Assembly (NCBI GenBank): GCA_030142905.1
Contig: JASJOG010000034.1
Location: forward strand, 864,501-928,500
Length of the DNA stretch: 64,000 bases
Source: Heliopora coerulea
Taxonomy: Eukaryota; Cnidaria; Anthozoa; Scleralcyonacea; Helioporidae
Direction of reading: 5' to 3'
This document shows positions 48,301 through 58,209 of this stretch, piece by piece; position 1 is the stretch's first letter, and every line of letters starts with the position of its first letter. The notes under the pieces were generated by a model. The model searched no databases. It was not told the origin of the DNA and was given only the letters and a program-made list of their open reading frames with translations. The position numbers and the translations under genes are program-made.

Positions 48301-48957
48301 TTTCACCATAGATCTGAAGCAATTTTTTTGTAAAATGTTAATGCCCTCCCACTTATTGCTTCAGTCTTCTTTCTCAGCAGTGGCATGGCCAGAGTAGAAG
48401 GATTTTGGGTTGTGGGGGTCCATGTAGGTCAAAGACACAGATACTGTGAGGTGTGGAAAAATTCTTAGTTACAATCTTCAATTTGACTCAAACCTTTCTT
48501 CAGTGAGCTTTATAGCCACTTCCAGATGGTGCTTGGATTTTGGTATTTCAAAGAAAATTGATACACCCCACCTGGATGTATTCCTGTCATATTATTTTAA
48601 GCAAATCTACTTGACCATACTTCTAAAAAGTAGGGTCAGGACCCCCTCATTTCCCTAACACCCTTGCCATTTTCCCCCCAGCCTAAAATCTCTATGTAAC
48701 AGTTCAATCTGATGGGTACCTGTTTTCTGCAGTTGCCCTATGGTAATGGAAATTTTTTTCAGTAATGAATCTGAATAAAAATGGCAAATAAAAACCTTCA
48801 CCTTCAGTGTCTCATTTTCACCAATGAAAAACTTAATACTTGGTATGTTGGATACTGGGTGAGGTGGACCGTAAGTGTCCATCTGAGGACTATTCCCACC
48901 CTTCCTATTATCTTGTTGTTCATTTGTGGAGTAGCACTTGACTCCAGCCGCATTTAC
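45391..48957 (-). CDS. COA8: Cytochrome c oxidase assembly factor 8 (first exon not placed)
   Basis: Mitochondrial matrix protein needed for complex IV assembly (COA8/APOPT1). Minus-strand exons: 48802-48957, 47995-48078, 47833-47884, 47672-47753, 45391-45496; they give 159 residues in unbroken phase. Family blocks: YGPPHPVSNIPSIKFFIGENE (human-type IGPP...SN..P...), FKQDLASWHQQFWLNHNEKF, KKAYLHERASS, ADDLSIFYKDFLDKNF and EWYKRNFRLFW, with a basic C-terminal tail. The intron between 47833 and 47753 is only 79 bp, and using it is required because a nearer AG would give a 27-base intron and a stop. The exon at 48957 begins with an acceptor (tttttttag), so a 5' exon with the targeting peptide lies upstream. 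A weak candidate is the minus-strand frame near 49262-49320 (MIQYKNMILQNSSKRICM..., donor gtaaaa), unproven. Confidence 0.88.
46184..46298. repeat. Foldback, 45-bp perfect arms, centre with GGGCCTTCGCTCGAAACGTC
   Basis: Arms 46184-46228 and 46254-46298 are exact reverse complements. The centre contains agggccttcgctcgaaacgt, the same word as in the foldback at 58037-58206. It lies in the last intron of COA8. Confidence 0.85.
46737..46924. repeat. Foldback, 78-bp arms, hammerhead-like centre
   Basis: Arms 46737-46814 and 46847-46924 are about 90% complementary. The centre reads CTGAAGA (46823-46829), a hairpin ACAGCC/GGCTGT, then GAAACGTC (46850-46857), enclosed by TGACT/AGTCA (46818-46822 with 46858-46862). 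This follows the hammerhead core layout but has no stem III. It lies in the last intron of COA8. Confidence 0.75.
47094..47286. repeat. Dispersed MITE-like repeat (COA8 last intron)
   Basis: Shares words with the repeats at 37134-37230 and 37585-37682 and has imperfect inverted ends (taaccca... / ...tggattaac). Non-coding. Confidence 0.5.
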
Positions 48958-48959
48958 CT

Positions 48960-49700
48960 AAAAAAAGGAATATTACTCTTTATGTTCCATAGTGATGGAA
49001 ATTTTTGGCTACAACATTTCCATGAGGAAAAATTCCGTGGATATTCTGCTGAAGTGTCCTAAGTACAGTATACAGTAAAACTATTCCGCTTCCAGTCATT
49101 TTGATTTTAAAAATCATTTTTAAAACATGAGCAGGTTGTAAAACATGTCACAAACAGTTTTTCAGAAAAAGTGCCCACCAACCTTGTTTGGAACTGCATT
49201 TGTTATTGGATTATTGCAGTTTACAAAATTGGAGATGGAGTAAACTAACCATTTTACATCGCAGGATATCATACAAATTCGTTTGGAACTGTTCTGCAGA
49301 ATCATGTTTTTATATTGGATCATCTAACGTCCAATACTTTATGTAATGCGCGTAAAACGTCTCAATTTTAATAATGCTTTGTATAGTTTTGTTGTACAAT
49401 TATTTTGATTTTCAATTGAATTCTTGTGCAAACTGAAAGCAAGCTTTCAATATGCATTCATATCTATTTGCTGTGTTATCAATTGATTATGACAATTTTA
49501 AGCGCTTCAGTTCTTTGCATAAAGCTCAGTCATAATCATAGGTATGAGTAGAGGGAATCTATGGCATCCATTGAACACTCACGTCTCAGTTCGCACAGTT
49601 CATTTGGGTATTTGGAAATTCATTCATTAGTGTCTAGTTGAAAAGGGAAAAATGAAGATATAAAAAAAACTAAGAAGAAAATTTTCTCCATAAAGAAAAT
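48960..49700. other. COA8 upstream region, no exon placed
   Basis: AT-rich and without a confident exon. The missing COA8 first exon and promoter may lie here or further right. Confidence 0.4.
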
Positions 49701-51690
49701 TCTGTGCCAAACAGCAGGATTTCGGAGCCTCTCGCCTTTATTCGCAAGATCAGGGAAGTTCCGAAGGGTTGCAGAAACCTCGTTTTGCAAAGGGGAGACC
49801 ACATGAGCCACCTGGTTCCCGCTTTCCTATGGGGCAATTTCGACGTGTCGATATATCCTGCAAATCGAGTGCCAAACAGTCGGATTCAACGCCAAACACT
49901 AGGGTTTGACAGCCTCTTGCCCTTGCCGACATGTTCAGGGAACTTTCGAAGAGCTGCAGAAACCTCGTTTTGAAAAAGCGGATCACATGAGCCATGTGAT
50001 CCCCTCTTTGCAAAGCGAGGTTTCTGCAACGCTTTAAAACTTCCCTGATCATGTCAGCAAAGGCAAGAGGCTCCCAATTACTGCTATTTGCCGTTGATTC
50101 CGATGATCTGGCACGTGATTTGGACGAGATATCAACATGTCGAAATTCGTCCCAATAGCAAAGGGGGACCCACATGAGCTATGTGGTCCCCCTCTGCAAA
50201 ACGAGGTTTCGACAACTCTTCGAAAATTGCTTGATCCTTTGAGCAAAGGCCACAAGTTCCCAAATACTGCTGTTTGCCGTCGATTTCTATTGCTTGGCAC
50301 TATATTCGCAGGAGATATCCACACTTAAAAATTCGGCCAAATAGAAAAGGGGGACCACATGGCTCACGTGGTCCCCCGTTTCCAAAACGACGTTTCTGCA
50401 ACTGTTCAACCCCCTGACCTTGTAAGCAAAGACCAGAGGCTTTAGGTACTCGATTGGAAGAAGATATCAACAGGTCGAAGTTGCCCCAATAGCAAAGGGT
50501 GGACTACATGGCTTATCTGGTCCCCCTTTAAAAAACGACGTTACTGCAACTCTTCGAAAGTTCCCTGATCCTGTCAGCAAAGACCACAGGCTCCCAAATC
50601 TTCCTGTTTGGCGTTGATTTCGACTATTTGGCACTCGATTGGCAGGAGATATCCACACTTGGAAATTGGACCCAATTGCAAAGGGGGCATGGTATATGAT
50701 AGTTTTATTGGCATGATCTATTTACACGTATCGTTCAAGCATTTTTGTAATTCAAATTACTAATAACAAATAGAAACTACAACTATAAATTGATATTTAC
50801 AGTTTAATGTGGAATACCTTTCAAGGAAGGTAAAGAAGACACAGTGATTAAGAATGTACGACTATAGGTCTTGTTATATTTCTTAACTGGCGTTCCTGGC
50901 TTCAAGGTGTTGACCACATGGCTCATGTGGTACCCCCTTTGCAAAACGACGTTTTGGCAACTCTTCGAAACGTCCCTGATCCTGTCAGCAAATGCCAGAG
51001 CCTCTCAAATCATGTTCCTTGGCTTTGAATCCGATTCATTGGTACTCCACTGGAAGAAGACAACCACACTTGGAAATGCGGCCCAAAAGAAAAGGGGGAA
51101 ACACATGAGCCATGTGTTTCCACATTGAAAAACGACATTTCTCCAACTCTTCGAAAAACTTCTGATCTTGTCAGCAAACACCAGAGGTCCCCAAATCCTG
51201 CTGTCTGACGTTGATTCCGATTGTTTGGCACTCGATTAGCAAGAAATTTCCACACTTGAAAATTCCACCAAAAAGCAAAGAGGGGACCACATGAGTCATG
51301 TGGTCCATCCCTTCATAAACGAGACTTCTGCAACTCTTCAAAATACTTCTGATCTTGACACAAAAGGTCAGAGGCTCATAAATCCTCCTCTTCGGCGTTG
51401 ATTCCGATCGTTTGTCACACGATTCGCACGAGATATCCACACTTGAAAATTCGGCCCAATACCAAAGGGGGAACCACATGAACCATGTGGTCCCCCCTTT
51501 GCAAAACGATTTTTTGGAAACTCTTCGGAACTTCTCTGATCTGCTCAGCCAAGGCCAAACGCTCCAAAATCTTGCTGTTTGCTGTTGATTCCGCTCGCTT
51601 GGCACTCGATTCGCACGAGATATCCACACTTGAAAATTCGCCCAATACCAAACTCCACAAATATTGTCAAAAAACATTCGTGAAAAAGTG
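49700..51690. repeat. Satellite array, about 185-bp units with internal palindrome
   Basis: About ten units. Each carries a palindromic core, roughly ggggaccacatgagccatgtggtcccc, at about 49797, 49983, 50168, 50350, 50502, 50912, 51098, 51283 and 51470, giving steps of mostly 183-187 bp. Between cores the unit has conserved words such as aaaacgaggtttctgcaactcttcg, split here as gtttctgcaactcttcg, and gttgattccgat. An unrelated AT-rich segment of about 215 bp interrupts the array at about 50690-50905. Open frames across the array on both strands are repeat shadows. Confidence 0.85.
50690..50905. repeat. AT-rich insertion interrupting the satellite
   Basis: Sequence between two satellite blocks with no satellite words; it begins near catggtatatgatagtt and ends near ctggcttcaaggtgttgacc. 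No coding or clear terminal repeats. It may be an inserted element. Confidence 0.5.
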
Positions 51691-52300
51691 GTGAAGTCGT
51701 AAAATTCATTCGAGAAGTCAAAAATTCAAGTTTGAAAGGGTCTACGAGGTGTTCTGGCCATTATATATCCCAACAGGTCGAAAATTTCGAACGGTGGTGA
51801 ATGCAGCGGCAGACCACGAAACAACAAAAATTCCCAAATACACAACGAAAATGTCCAAGAAACAAAGAACAATCAACAGCAAAACACCATCTTACATTTC
51901 CATCTGGCGCGGGTCCATTTTCGTTCAAAAGCGGTAGTGATGCTTCAGGCTAGAATGAATTTTCGAGGATATCTACCGACATAACTCGTTCCTGCCCGCC
52001 GTCCTGACAAGCAGCTTGGAGCAGGGTTGTTAGACTCCAGCGCATGCTCAAAGCCAAACATCATTTGAAAAAAAGCCAAAAAAAGCCAAATAATTTTATT
52101 GAAAAAATGCCAAGTTTGAATCAAACTTATATTTTATTTAGTCTTAAATAAGGTAACTACAATATGTTGATACAACATGAATCTCTGAATCAGTCTCGGA
52201 ATTGTATCTATGCAATTGTACTGTGTGTACTTAGTCTAACAAAACTAAAATCATGTTTTTTCATCTTGCCAAAGTTATTTCTCTTTCCTGCTCTCTTTCC

Positions 52301-52504
52301 TCAAAGTTTAACACGTTGAAGGTGCTTATCACTTTTTTCGTGGTTTGATAAATTAGATGCTTTCGACTTGATCACGACTCGACAGGGTTTACAAAAAGCA
52401 TTTTCACTGCCATCCGACGCCTTCGTTGCCCAACAAAATTTACTCTCCCACGTACTGTTGTACCTTCTCCCACTCTCGTATGATCTTTTCCATTTTGACG
52501 CCAT
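52301..52504 (-). CDS. BED-type zinc finger remnant of a hAT transposase
   Basis: A 67-aa frame with ATG (MASKWKRSYESGRR...). BED pattern: aromatic WESKFCW, then C-x2-C (FCKPC), then H-x-(K/S)...H (NLSNHEKSDKHLQ). BED fingers are the N-terminal DNA-binding part of hAT transposases. Here it stops before any RNase H-like domain, inside a 900-bp element. It could bind element ends if made, but this is inference; it is probably a relic. Confidence 0.6.
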   Translation of the reverse strand: MASKWKRSYESGRRYNSTWESKFCWATKASDGSENAFCKPCRVVIKSKASNLSNHEKSDKHLQRVKL

Positions 52505-52540
52505 TTTGTTAACCTCAAGTTTAACCAGTACAGTTAAAGT

Positions 52541-52750
52541 TCGATTGATTGATTGATTGATTGATTGACTGATTGATTGATTGACTGATTGATTGATTGA
52601 CTGATTGATTGATTGACTGATTGATTGACTGATTGATTGACTGATTGATTTACTGATTGATTGATTGACTTACTGATTGATTGATTGACTTACTGATTGA
52701 TTGATTGACTGATTGATTGATTGACTGATTGATTGATTGATTGATTGACT
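52541..52750. repeat. (TTGA)n/(CTGA) minisatellite
   Basis: About 210 bp of attgattgattgactg units inside the hAT element; the higher-order pattern alternates two or three TTGA with one CTGA or CTTA. Confidence 0.95.
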
Positions 52751-53152
52751 TCTCTCAAGAATATAACACTTTGATAGACAGCTTTGCCGAAAATTTACTG
52801 TCAACCGTAAAAAAAGCCAAAAAAGAGGCAAAAGGCAAAAATTTTTTACGAGGCCAAACAAAAAACGAAAATGCCAAAATCGAGAAATTTGGCCATAAAA
52901 AAAGCCAATCTAACAACCCTGGCTTGGAGAGCAAGCAAGCACGGTCAGTAACCGTCTCTGTATACGATGGGGGCGCAGCTTCAAGTTCCGAGCGTTGATT
53001 GGTCTAAAACTAAGGTTTACCTTCTTAGCTCCTTATTCATTGGATAACGTCAGCCACATCTTAAAACTGGCCCCACATAATCGCGCACCTTATTGGTTTG
53101 AATTTTCCCGCTCCAGAACCCCTGGTCTGCATGGGCAATTCTTTATCTCTGG

Positions 53153-53434
53153 CAGAAGTGTAGGAAGTGGGGGGGGCAAGGGGGCGATTGCCCCCCACTT
53201 TGAAAAGTGGGGGGGGCGAACATATGTATTTGCCTCCCCACTTTTTGGCACGGTGAACGTTTAAAAATATTCTGCACAAATTTTATGCCCTATATAATAC
53301 TTCTAAAACTTAAAACACGTGCATGTCATTCTATATTTGGCTCTGTATTTGGACTGAAAAAAAGTCGCCGATTGCTCGGCTACCAGATGTCCAGTTTTTG
53401 CCCCCCCACTTCTGAAGAACTTCCTACGCCTCTG
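53153..53434. mobile_element. hAT-like MITE with C-tract ends
   Basis: Left end CAGAAGTGTAGGAAGT and right end (complement) CAGAGGCGTAGGAAGT form terminal inverted repeats, each followed by a run of G or C (gtggggggg). Flanks share tctgg on both sides; a full 8-bp duplication is not clear. Non-coding. Confidence 0.65.
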
Positions 53435-53845
53435 TCTGGGATTCAGTAGAAACACTGACTATTCGCTTGGTAGAAAACAGATCATTCGCATCTAGACGAG
53501 GCGTACGATCACATGATGTCGAAAATTAAGCTTTGAAGATTTCTTTTGCAAAAATTCAAAATGCCCAAAGTAAAGTATGGTGGTTAGAAATCACTAAAAT
53601 TTAATGACATTCCTAATATTTTGAGGAATTTCTTCAATAAATTCTCCAAAAAGGAGAACCATTATACTCAGAACATACATATTCCCGTTTATATTTGATG
53701 CTGAATTGATCCTGATCTACTCACGTTATAAGTGATCCTTTAATTACGGTAATTCATATACTAGATCCTGATTTAACCACTTGACTTGGTTCATAGATGA
53801 AATGTTGCGCCGACAGGCATAGACAGCATTCAGCGGTTATCCAAC

Positions 53846-56800
53846 ATGGCGGACAAACAGCGAAAAGGTATAAAATAAGTGAACATAATTAAAAAAAAAA
53901 ATTACACTTTCGGTTTTTATTCCTGATTCCCTTTTATGTTTTTCTTATCTTCTATATTCCACTGGTTTGACATATTTTCTCTACTTTCCTTGACGCAATC
54001 CGCTCAGAAAATCATGACAAGTTCAGCAGTGCACATGTAAGAAAATCTGATGAAATTGATTATTCATCTAGTTCAGATAACAGTCAAGATAGATCTCGTT
54101 CGAAGACAAAAGGTTTGATGATGTATATCTCTGTATGAATTTCCACTTGAAAAATCCTATTCCCAACTCAAGCCTGTTTACCCTACAATAAGCTCTTACC
54201 TCAAAATTGCTTTCTTAATGTCAGCTGTCAAGAATTTGAACCTTTATACCGTTGACTAATTCTTTAATATGTAATAACAATATCAATGGCATTTTTGAGT
54301 TTCCACTTGGTTGGTCTTGTGTGAAATTTTTCTGGACATCTGAGTGTTTTTGTAACCCAGACTGGTATTAACTTTATAATGCAATCAATCATGTGTTGTT
54401 GGGTTTTTTTTTTTGTTTTTTGAGTTTTTTTTTTATTTTTGTTTTTTTTTTAATTTGAAAATTGACAATGTGATTAAAGTTTCAAATTCATGTCTCAATT
54501 GTTAAATGTTCAGAAAAAGATCATAAGAAAAAGAAGCATAAAAGAAGGCATCACTCATCTGACACTGCAACATCTTCAAGTTCTGATAGTGGAGGAAAGT
54601 CAAAAGGTGTGAAAAGTACTGATTTTACAAATTTTTGAAATAACTTTTGCTTTATTCATTTGTTTCTGAGAGTGCAGAAATTTATTCACTGGAAAATATG
54701 GATTTTTTTTCTGGAATGCCTCAAATTCCAAGTGAAGTGTTGAACTGTAATAATGCATTACTTTGTGTTTGCCAGCAAAAAAGAGGAAAACAAGGAAAAG
54801 TGAGTCTTCATGGAGCTCATCAACAGAATCCAGTGAAAGCTCATCAGGTATTTTATAGTATTAGAGTTGGTGATAAAGAGCAGACTGTCCAAGAATACCT
54901 GAACAGTTCCGGAATACTGCAGCAGGCTAATTCCATGAAAATGTGAGAGTTTTAACTACTTTCAAGTAGAAGTTACTGTAAGGTTAGGCAAAAGGCTAGT
55001 TCACTTCATTACAGATTTTGCTTGCAAAATGATGAAAGGTTTAACCTATTGCTGCCAAGACATTCTCCTTTGTTGAATAGAATCACCTGGTATTGGTCAT
55101 AAAAATTTCCAGCTTGGTGGTAAAAGACCAAAGTTACTGTATTCTTTCTGCACCTAGAACTTTGAACATCTGGGTCATGAAAATTGATTGCATGGTGGGT
55201 TTGACATCCATTACTGAAATCTAAAAACTTTCTTTTCTTGTTTTTCATTTATAAAGATGATTATAAGAAGAGAAAAAAGGTAAGTACTGCAGCAAGCTTG
55301 AAAGGAAAGATTATGTGGTGACATTTTATGTCCAGGAAAATTATGTCAGACTTTTGCCAGCTGTAAGAATGAAGCAAAACAGATGAAATTTTGAAAACCG
55401 AAACTGCCCCCCGTTTGGAGCCTTATACTACTGCCCAAAACATGGGGCTTCCACCCATTTTCTAAATTTCATCCTTTCAACATTTTTAACACATGTAAGT
55501 TCTCAGTATTCATACCAGCAATACGTTATGTTGAGGCAATTAATATTTTAAAAATTAGAATTGAGAAAACTTACTTGGTATTACTTCAAGATGTTTCTGC
55601 ACAAGCATGAAAAACTGCTCATTAATGAATAGTCTTCAACAAACTTTCCTTAACTCTGCAATTCTTCAGGCATGTTAATGTTAAGGTCATTATGATTTAT
55701 CAATTTCTGTTTGCTATGATGTGATATGGTTGTTTTTCATTTTTATTATAGAAATCAAAATCAAAGAAGAAGAAAAAGCAGAAGTCTAATGGGCCTGTGC
55801 AATTATCCAAGGTCATAATACAAAATGAGAAAAAGCAAACAGGAAGCAAAGAATGAGGATACAGGAAGGAAGGATAGAAAGAAAAGGAAAGAAAGAAAGA
55901 AAGAAAGAAAGGAAGGAAGAAAGGAAGTAAGAAAGAATGAAAGGAAGGAAGAAAGAAAGAATGAAATAAAGAGAGAACCAAAGGAAGAATTAAAGAAAGA
56001 AAAAAGAAATGGGGACAGAAGGGAAGAAAGAATGGAGGGAAGGAAAGAATAGAAGGATAGGAAGGAAGGATGGATCAGGAGAGGGATGACAAACTGAAAG
56101 AACAAATAAACAAAGGATTGAATAAATAAATGAGGGGAATGACAAAACAAATAAATGTAGACAGAAAAAAGTGTAGTAGTTCTAGGCTTGCATAATATTA
56201 CCATTGGGTAACTAACAAGGAGTCAGCTTCTTGATTAAAAAATATCTTTACTTTAAATATTAAGTTTATGAAGGATCGAGCAGATGTTAACAGAAGTGCA
56301 ATATCAGGGAAGAAAATAAAGTTGAAAGTGAAGAAGTCAAAGAAAGACAAAGAGGTAACTCAAACAATTTTATTCAAGTAGTTGGTGAATGAAGGTCAGG
56401 GTTGATATTGATATTAGCTAGAGTGTGAAATCAAGGTTGAAAATAAAATTTCAAAGCATAAAATTGTAATTTTAACGTATGGGTGAACTACTCAGGTTAA
56501 CTATGAGGACGCAAAGGTTGACTCAAAGCCGGCTGTACTAAAGTGTGAGCTATTAGTTAATCATAGATTAAGTTTCACTTTCGCAAGCTCCAGCAAACGT
56601 CAGAGTTTTTCCCGCGTGCACGTTTGTGTTTGATTTTTCAAAATCAGCTAAGTGACATCACGTTTTAGTTTAACGAGAAAAAATGTCTTCTAAAAGGCAA
56701 GTCCAACTTTGTATTTTAATTTTCAGTTCATAGAAAAAGTAGAAAAAAAAAATCCAAGCGTATACACTCCCGTCGCCTTCTTTTTGCAGTCAGGTTAGAA

Positions 56801-57103
56801 ATTTGAATTGCCGAAGATGGTTTTGTTCCGAAGTTTGCACAGATAGGTCCGGCTTAGCCAAGATGGTGGAAATGGGCGTGGCACTGACTTACAAGTGTGC
56901 GGACGAATTTCATAATCACGTCACACGTAATTTTTACTTTGGAAGTGAAATTCCCAGCTAGAGTAAGCGGATGAGCGTTGAATTTCTAACGTTTCTGCGT
57001 GTTTTCTTTGTGGTAGAGTGGTAGATTGTTTTGGTTATCAACATCGTAAAGTCGATCTATCGTATTTTAGTATCATAAACAACGTAACAGCTTTTAGTAT
57101 TTA

Positions 57104-57153
<50 letters not shown>

Positions 57154-57797
57154 ACCACATGTGTGGGACATTTGAGTTGCCTATATAATATAGGCTTCTC
57201 CATCCTGCTCGTCAGCACTACACTGATGAGGCCCGGTAGGCCGAAACGGTTCCGTCTGTAGTTATATATATATTTATATTATATATATATATGTATATAT
57301 TGGAAATATGGTAGCTTGGAGATATCTTGAATGAGAGATGAACGTTCGTCAAACTCTATTCTCAGAAAAACGATTTCTGAGTCCCAGACAGAGATTGAAC
57401 CCGCAACCTTCTTGAGCTTGACGAACGTTCATCTATCATTTTGATATTTCCGTTTTGAAAGCTTGCGATGAGAAAAATCTCTATATCCCTCAAATAATAC
57501 TAGAAGACATGAGACAGACTTTTTCCTAGTTATGTCCAAACGGTACTCGCGTTTTATTTCACCAAAACGTCTGGAGACGCATTTTTGCAAAGGCCCTCGG
57601 AAAGGCTTGGTTGCAGCACCGTTTACGAGACTCTCGCTTGCCTACAGAGGATAAACTTTAACGCCGAGGGTGCAGTCAAATATGTTTTGCGAAGTACTTT
57701 TTAGATACCTGATAATTTTCTCTCCTTTTTGTTTCGTTCATTTCAGCGGGACAAAAACAGAAAGCAACTTCTCAATTTTCTAAACCAGACGCTTTAA
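53846..57797 (+). CDS. Lys/Ser-rich basic protein, eight exons, family not recognised
   Basis: Predicted 171 aa: exons 53846-53867, 54008-54112, 54514-54606, 54776-54847, 55257-55279, 55752-55811, 56265-56354, 57747-57797. All junctions are GT-AG and phase-consistent to TAA. The start MADKQRK has a good context (aacATGGCGG). The middle alternates Lys/Arg blocks (HKKKKHKRRHH, KSKKKKKQK) with Ser runs (SSSSD, SSWSSSTESSESSS), as in nuclear speckle or nucleolar proteins. The last two exons are more ordered (FMKDRADVNRSAISGKKIKL ... RDKNRKQLLNFLNQTL), and this C-terminus is the part most likely conserved. Function is unknown; a nuclear, RNA-associated role is only suggested by composition. The last intron (56355-57746) holds the hammerhead motif. 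Confidence 0.75.
55855..56100. repeat. (GAAA)n/(GGAA)n purine tract
   Basis: Polypurine repeat in intron 6 of the Lys/Ser-rich gene. It gives a false Lys/Arg/Glu-rich plus-strand frame and a Ser/Phe/Leu-rich minus-strand frame. Confidence 0.9.
57107..57151. repeat. (TA)n dinucleotide tract
   Basis: About 45 bp of alternating TA just upstream of the hammerhead motif, with a second TA-rich run immediately after it (57263-57300). Confidence 0.9.
57217..57262 (+). ncRNA. Type I hammerhead ribozyme motif
   Basis: All core elements are present in order. Stem I ACTACA (57217-57222) pairs with TGTAGT (57257-57262); then CTGATGA (57223-57229). Stem II GGCC/GGCC (57230-57233 with 57239-57242) has a CGGTA loop; then GAAA (57243-57246). 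A short stem III pairs 57246-57249 with 57252-57255 (ACGG/CCGT, a tight two-base TT loop), followed by the cleavage triplet GTC (57254-57256). Cleavage would follow C57256. A short stem III with open stem I is the form described in Penelope-like retroelements and retrozymes. Activity is inferred, not shown. Confidence 0.85.
57320..57440 (-). repeat. tRNA-like SINE fragment
   Basis: On the minus strand gggttcaatctctg is a B-box-like word (57389-57402). The flanking words gagatgaacgttcgtcaa and gcttgacgaacgttcatc form an imperfect inverted pair (about 57340-57358 and 57415-57433), related to words near 14800. Confidence 0.45.
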
Positions 57798-58036
57798 CTG
57801 AATAAGTGAACGTGGCTGAAAGGATACTAAGGAAACGAACAAGTCTTACAAACCAGGCTGCATTCCTTCAACATGCCTTTCTCACTGTCTTACCAAACTG
57901 GGTAAAACATTCTGGATAACCGACTACACGAATGCTTGCTAAACGGCTCCGCAAAGGAAATTCATTCTTTTGTTGTGTAACCTTGTTCAATTAAATACAG
58001 ATATAAAAGAGTACTGCGTAGGCACTGTTGAAATCG

Positions 58037-58206
58037 AAGTGAAATAATCGGAAAGGTCTGAGTAATGCCGAAATGTAAAGAGTAGTTTTCTAACGTTTCG
58101 CGCGAAGGCTCTTCGTCAGAGAGAAAACGAAGGGCCTTCGCTCGAAACGTTAGAAAACTACTCTTTACATTTCGGCATTACTCAGACCTTTCCGATTATT
58201 TCACTT
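58037..58206. repeat. Foldback, 79-bp arms, head-to-head units with GAAACGTT
   Basis: Arms 58037-58115 and 58128-58206 are complementary with few mismatches and are separated by 12 bp (tcagagagaaaa). Read outward, both arms give cgaag(g/a)gccttcgc(t/g)cgaaacg then ttagaaaactactc. The complement of the left arm is preceded by CTGA, giving CTGACGAAGAGCCTTCG then CGCGAAACG. Confidence 0.85.
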
Positions 58207-58209
58207 ATA

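Larger units (their letters stand above)
52022..52921. mobile_element. hAT-type element with perfect 8-bp target duplication and BED finger remnant
   Basis: Terminal inverted repeats CAGGGTTGTTAGA (52022-52034) and TCTAACAACCCTG (52909-52921). The 8-bp flanks gcttggag at 52014-52021 and 52922-52929 are identical, the size expected for hAT. Subterminal words aaagccaaaaaaagcc lie near both ends. The interior holds a minus-strand BED-finger frame (52301-52504) and a long TTGA minisatellite (52541-52750). No transposase catalytic domain fits in 900 bp, so it is non-autonomous. Confidence 0.9.

Noticed and set aside
49750..51677. Several 80-170 aa minus-strand frames with recurring REVxKSFQ-like words
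   Set aside because: They repeat with the 185-bp satellite and are broken at different points; open frame follows from unit length and composition, no start context or splice signals.
55803..56204. Ser/Phe/Leu-rich frame (minus) and Lys/Arg/Glu frame (plus)
   Set aside because: Product of the GAAA/GGAA polypurine tract; the real gene splices around it.
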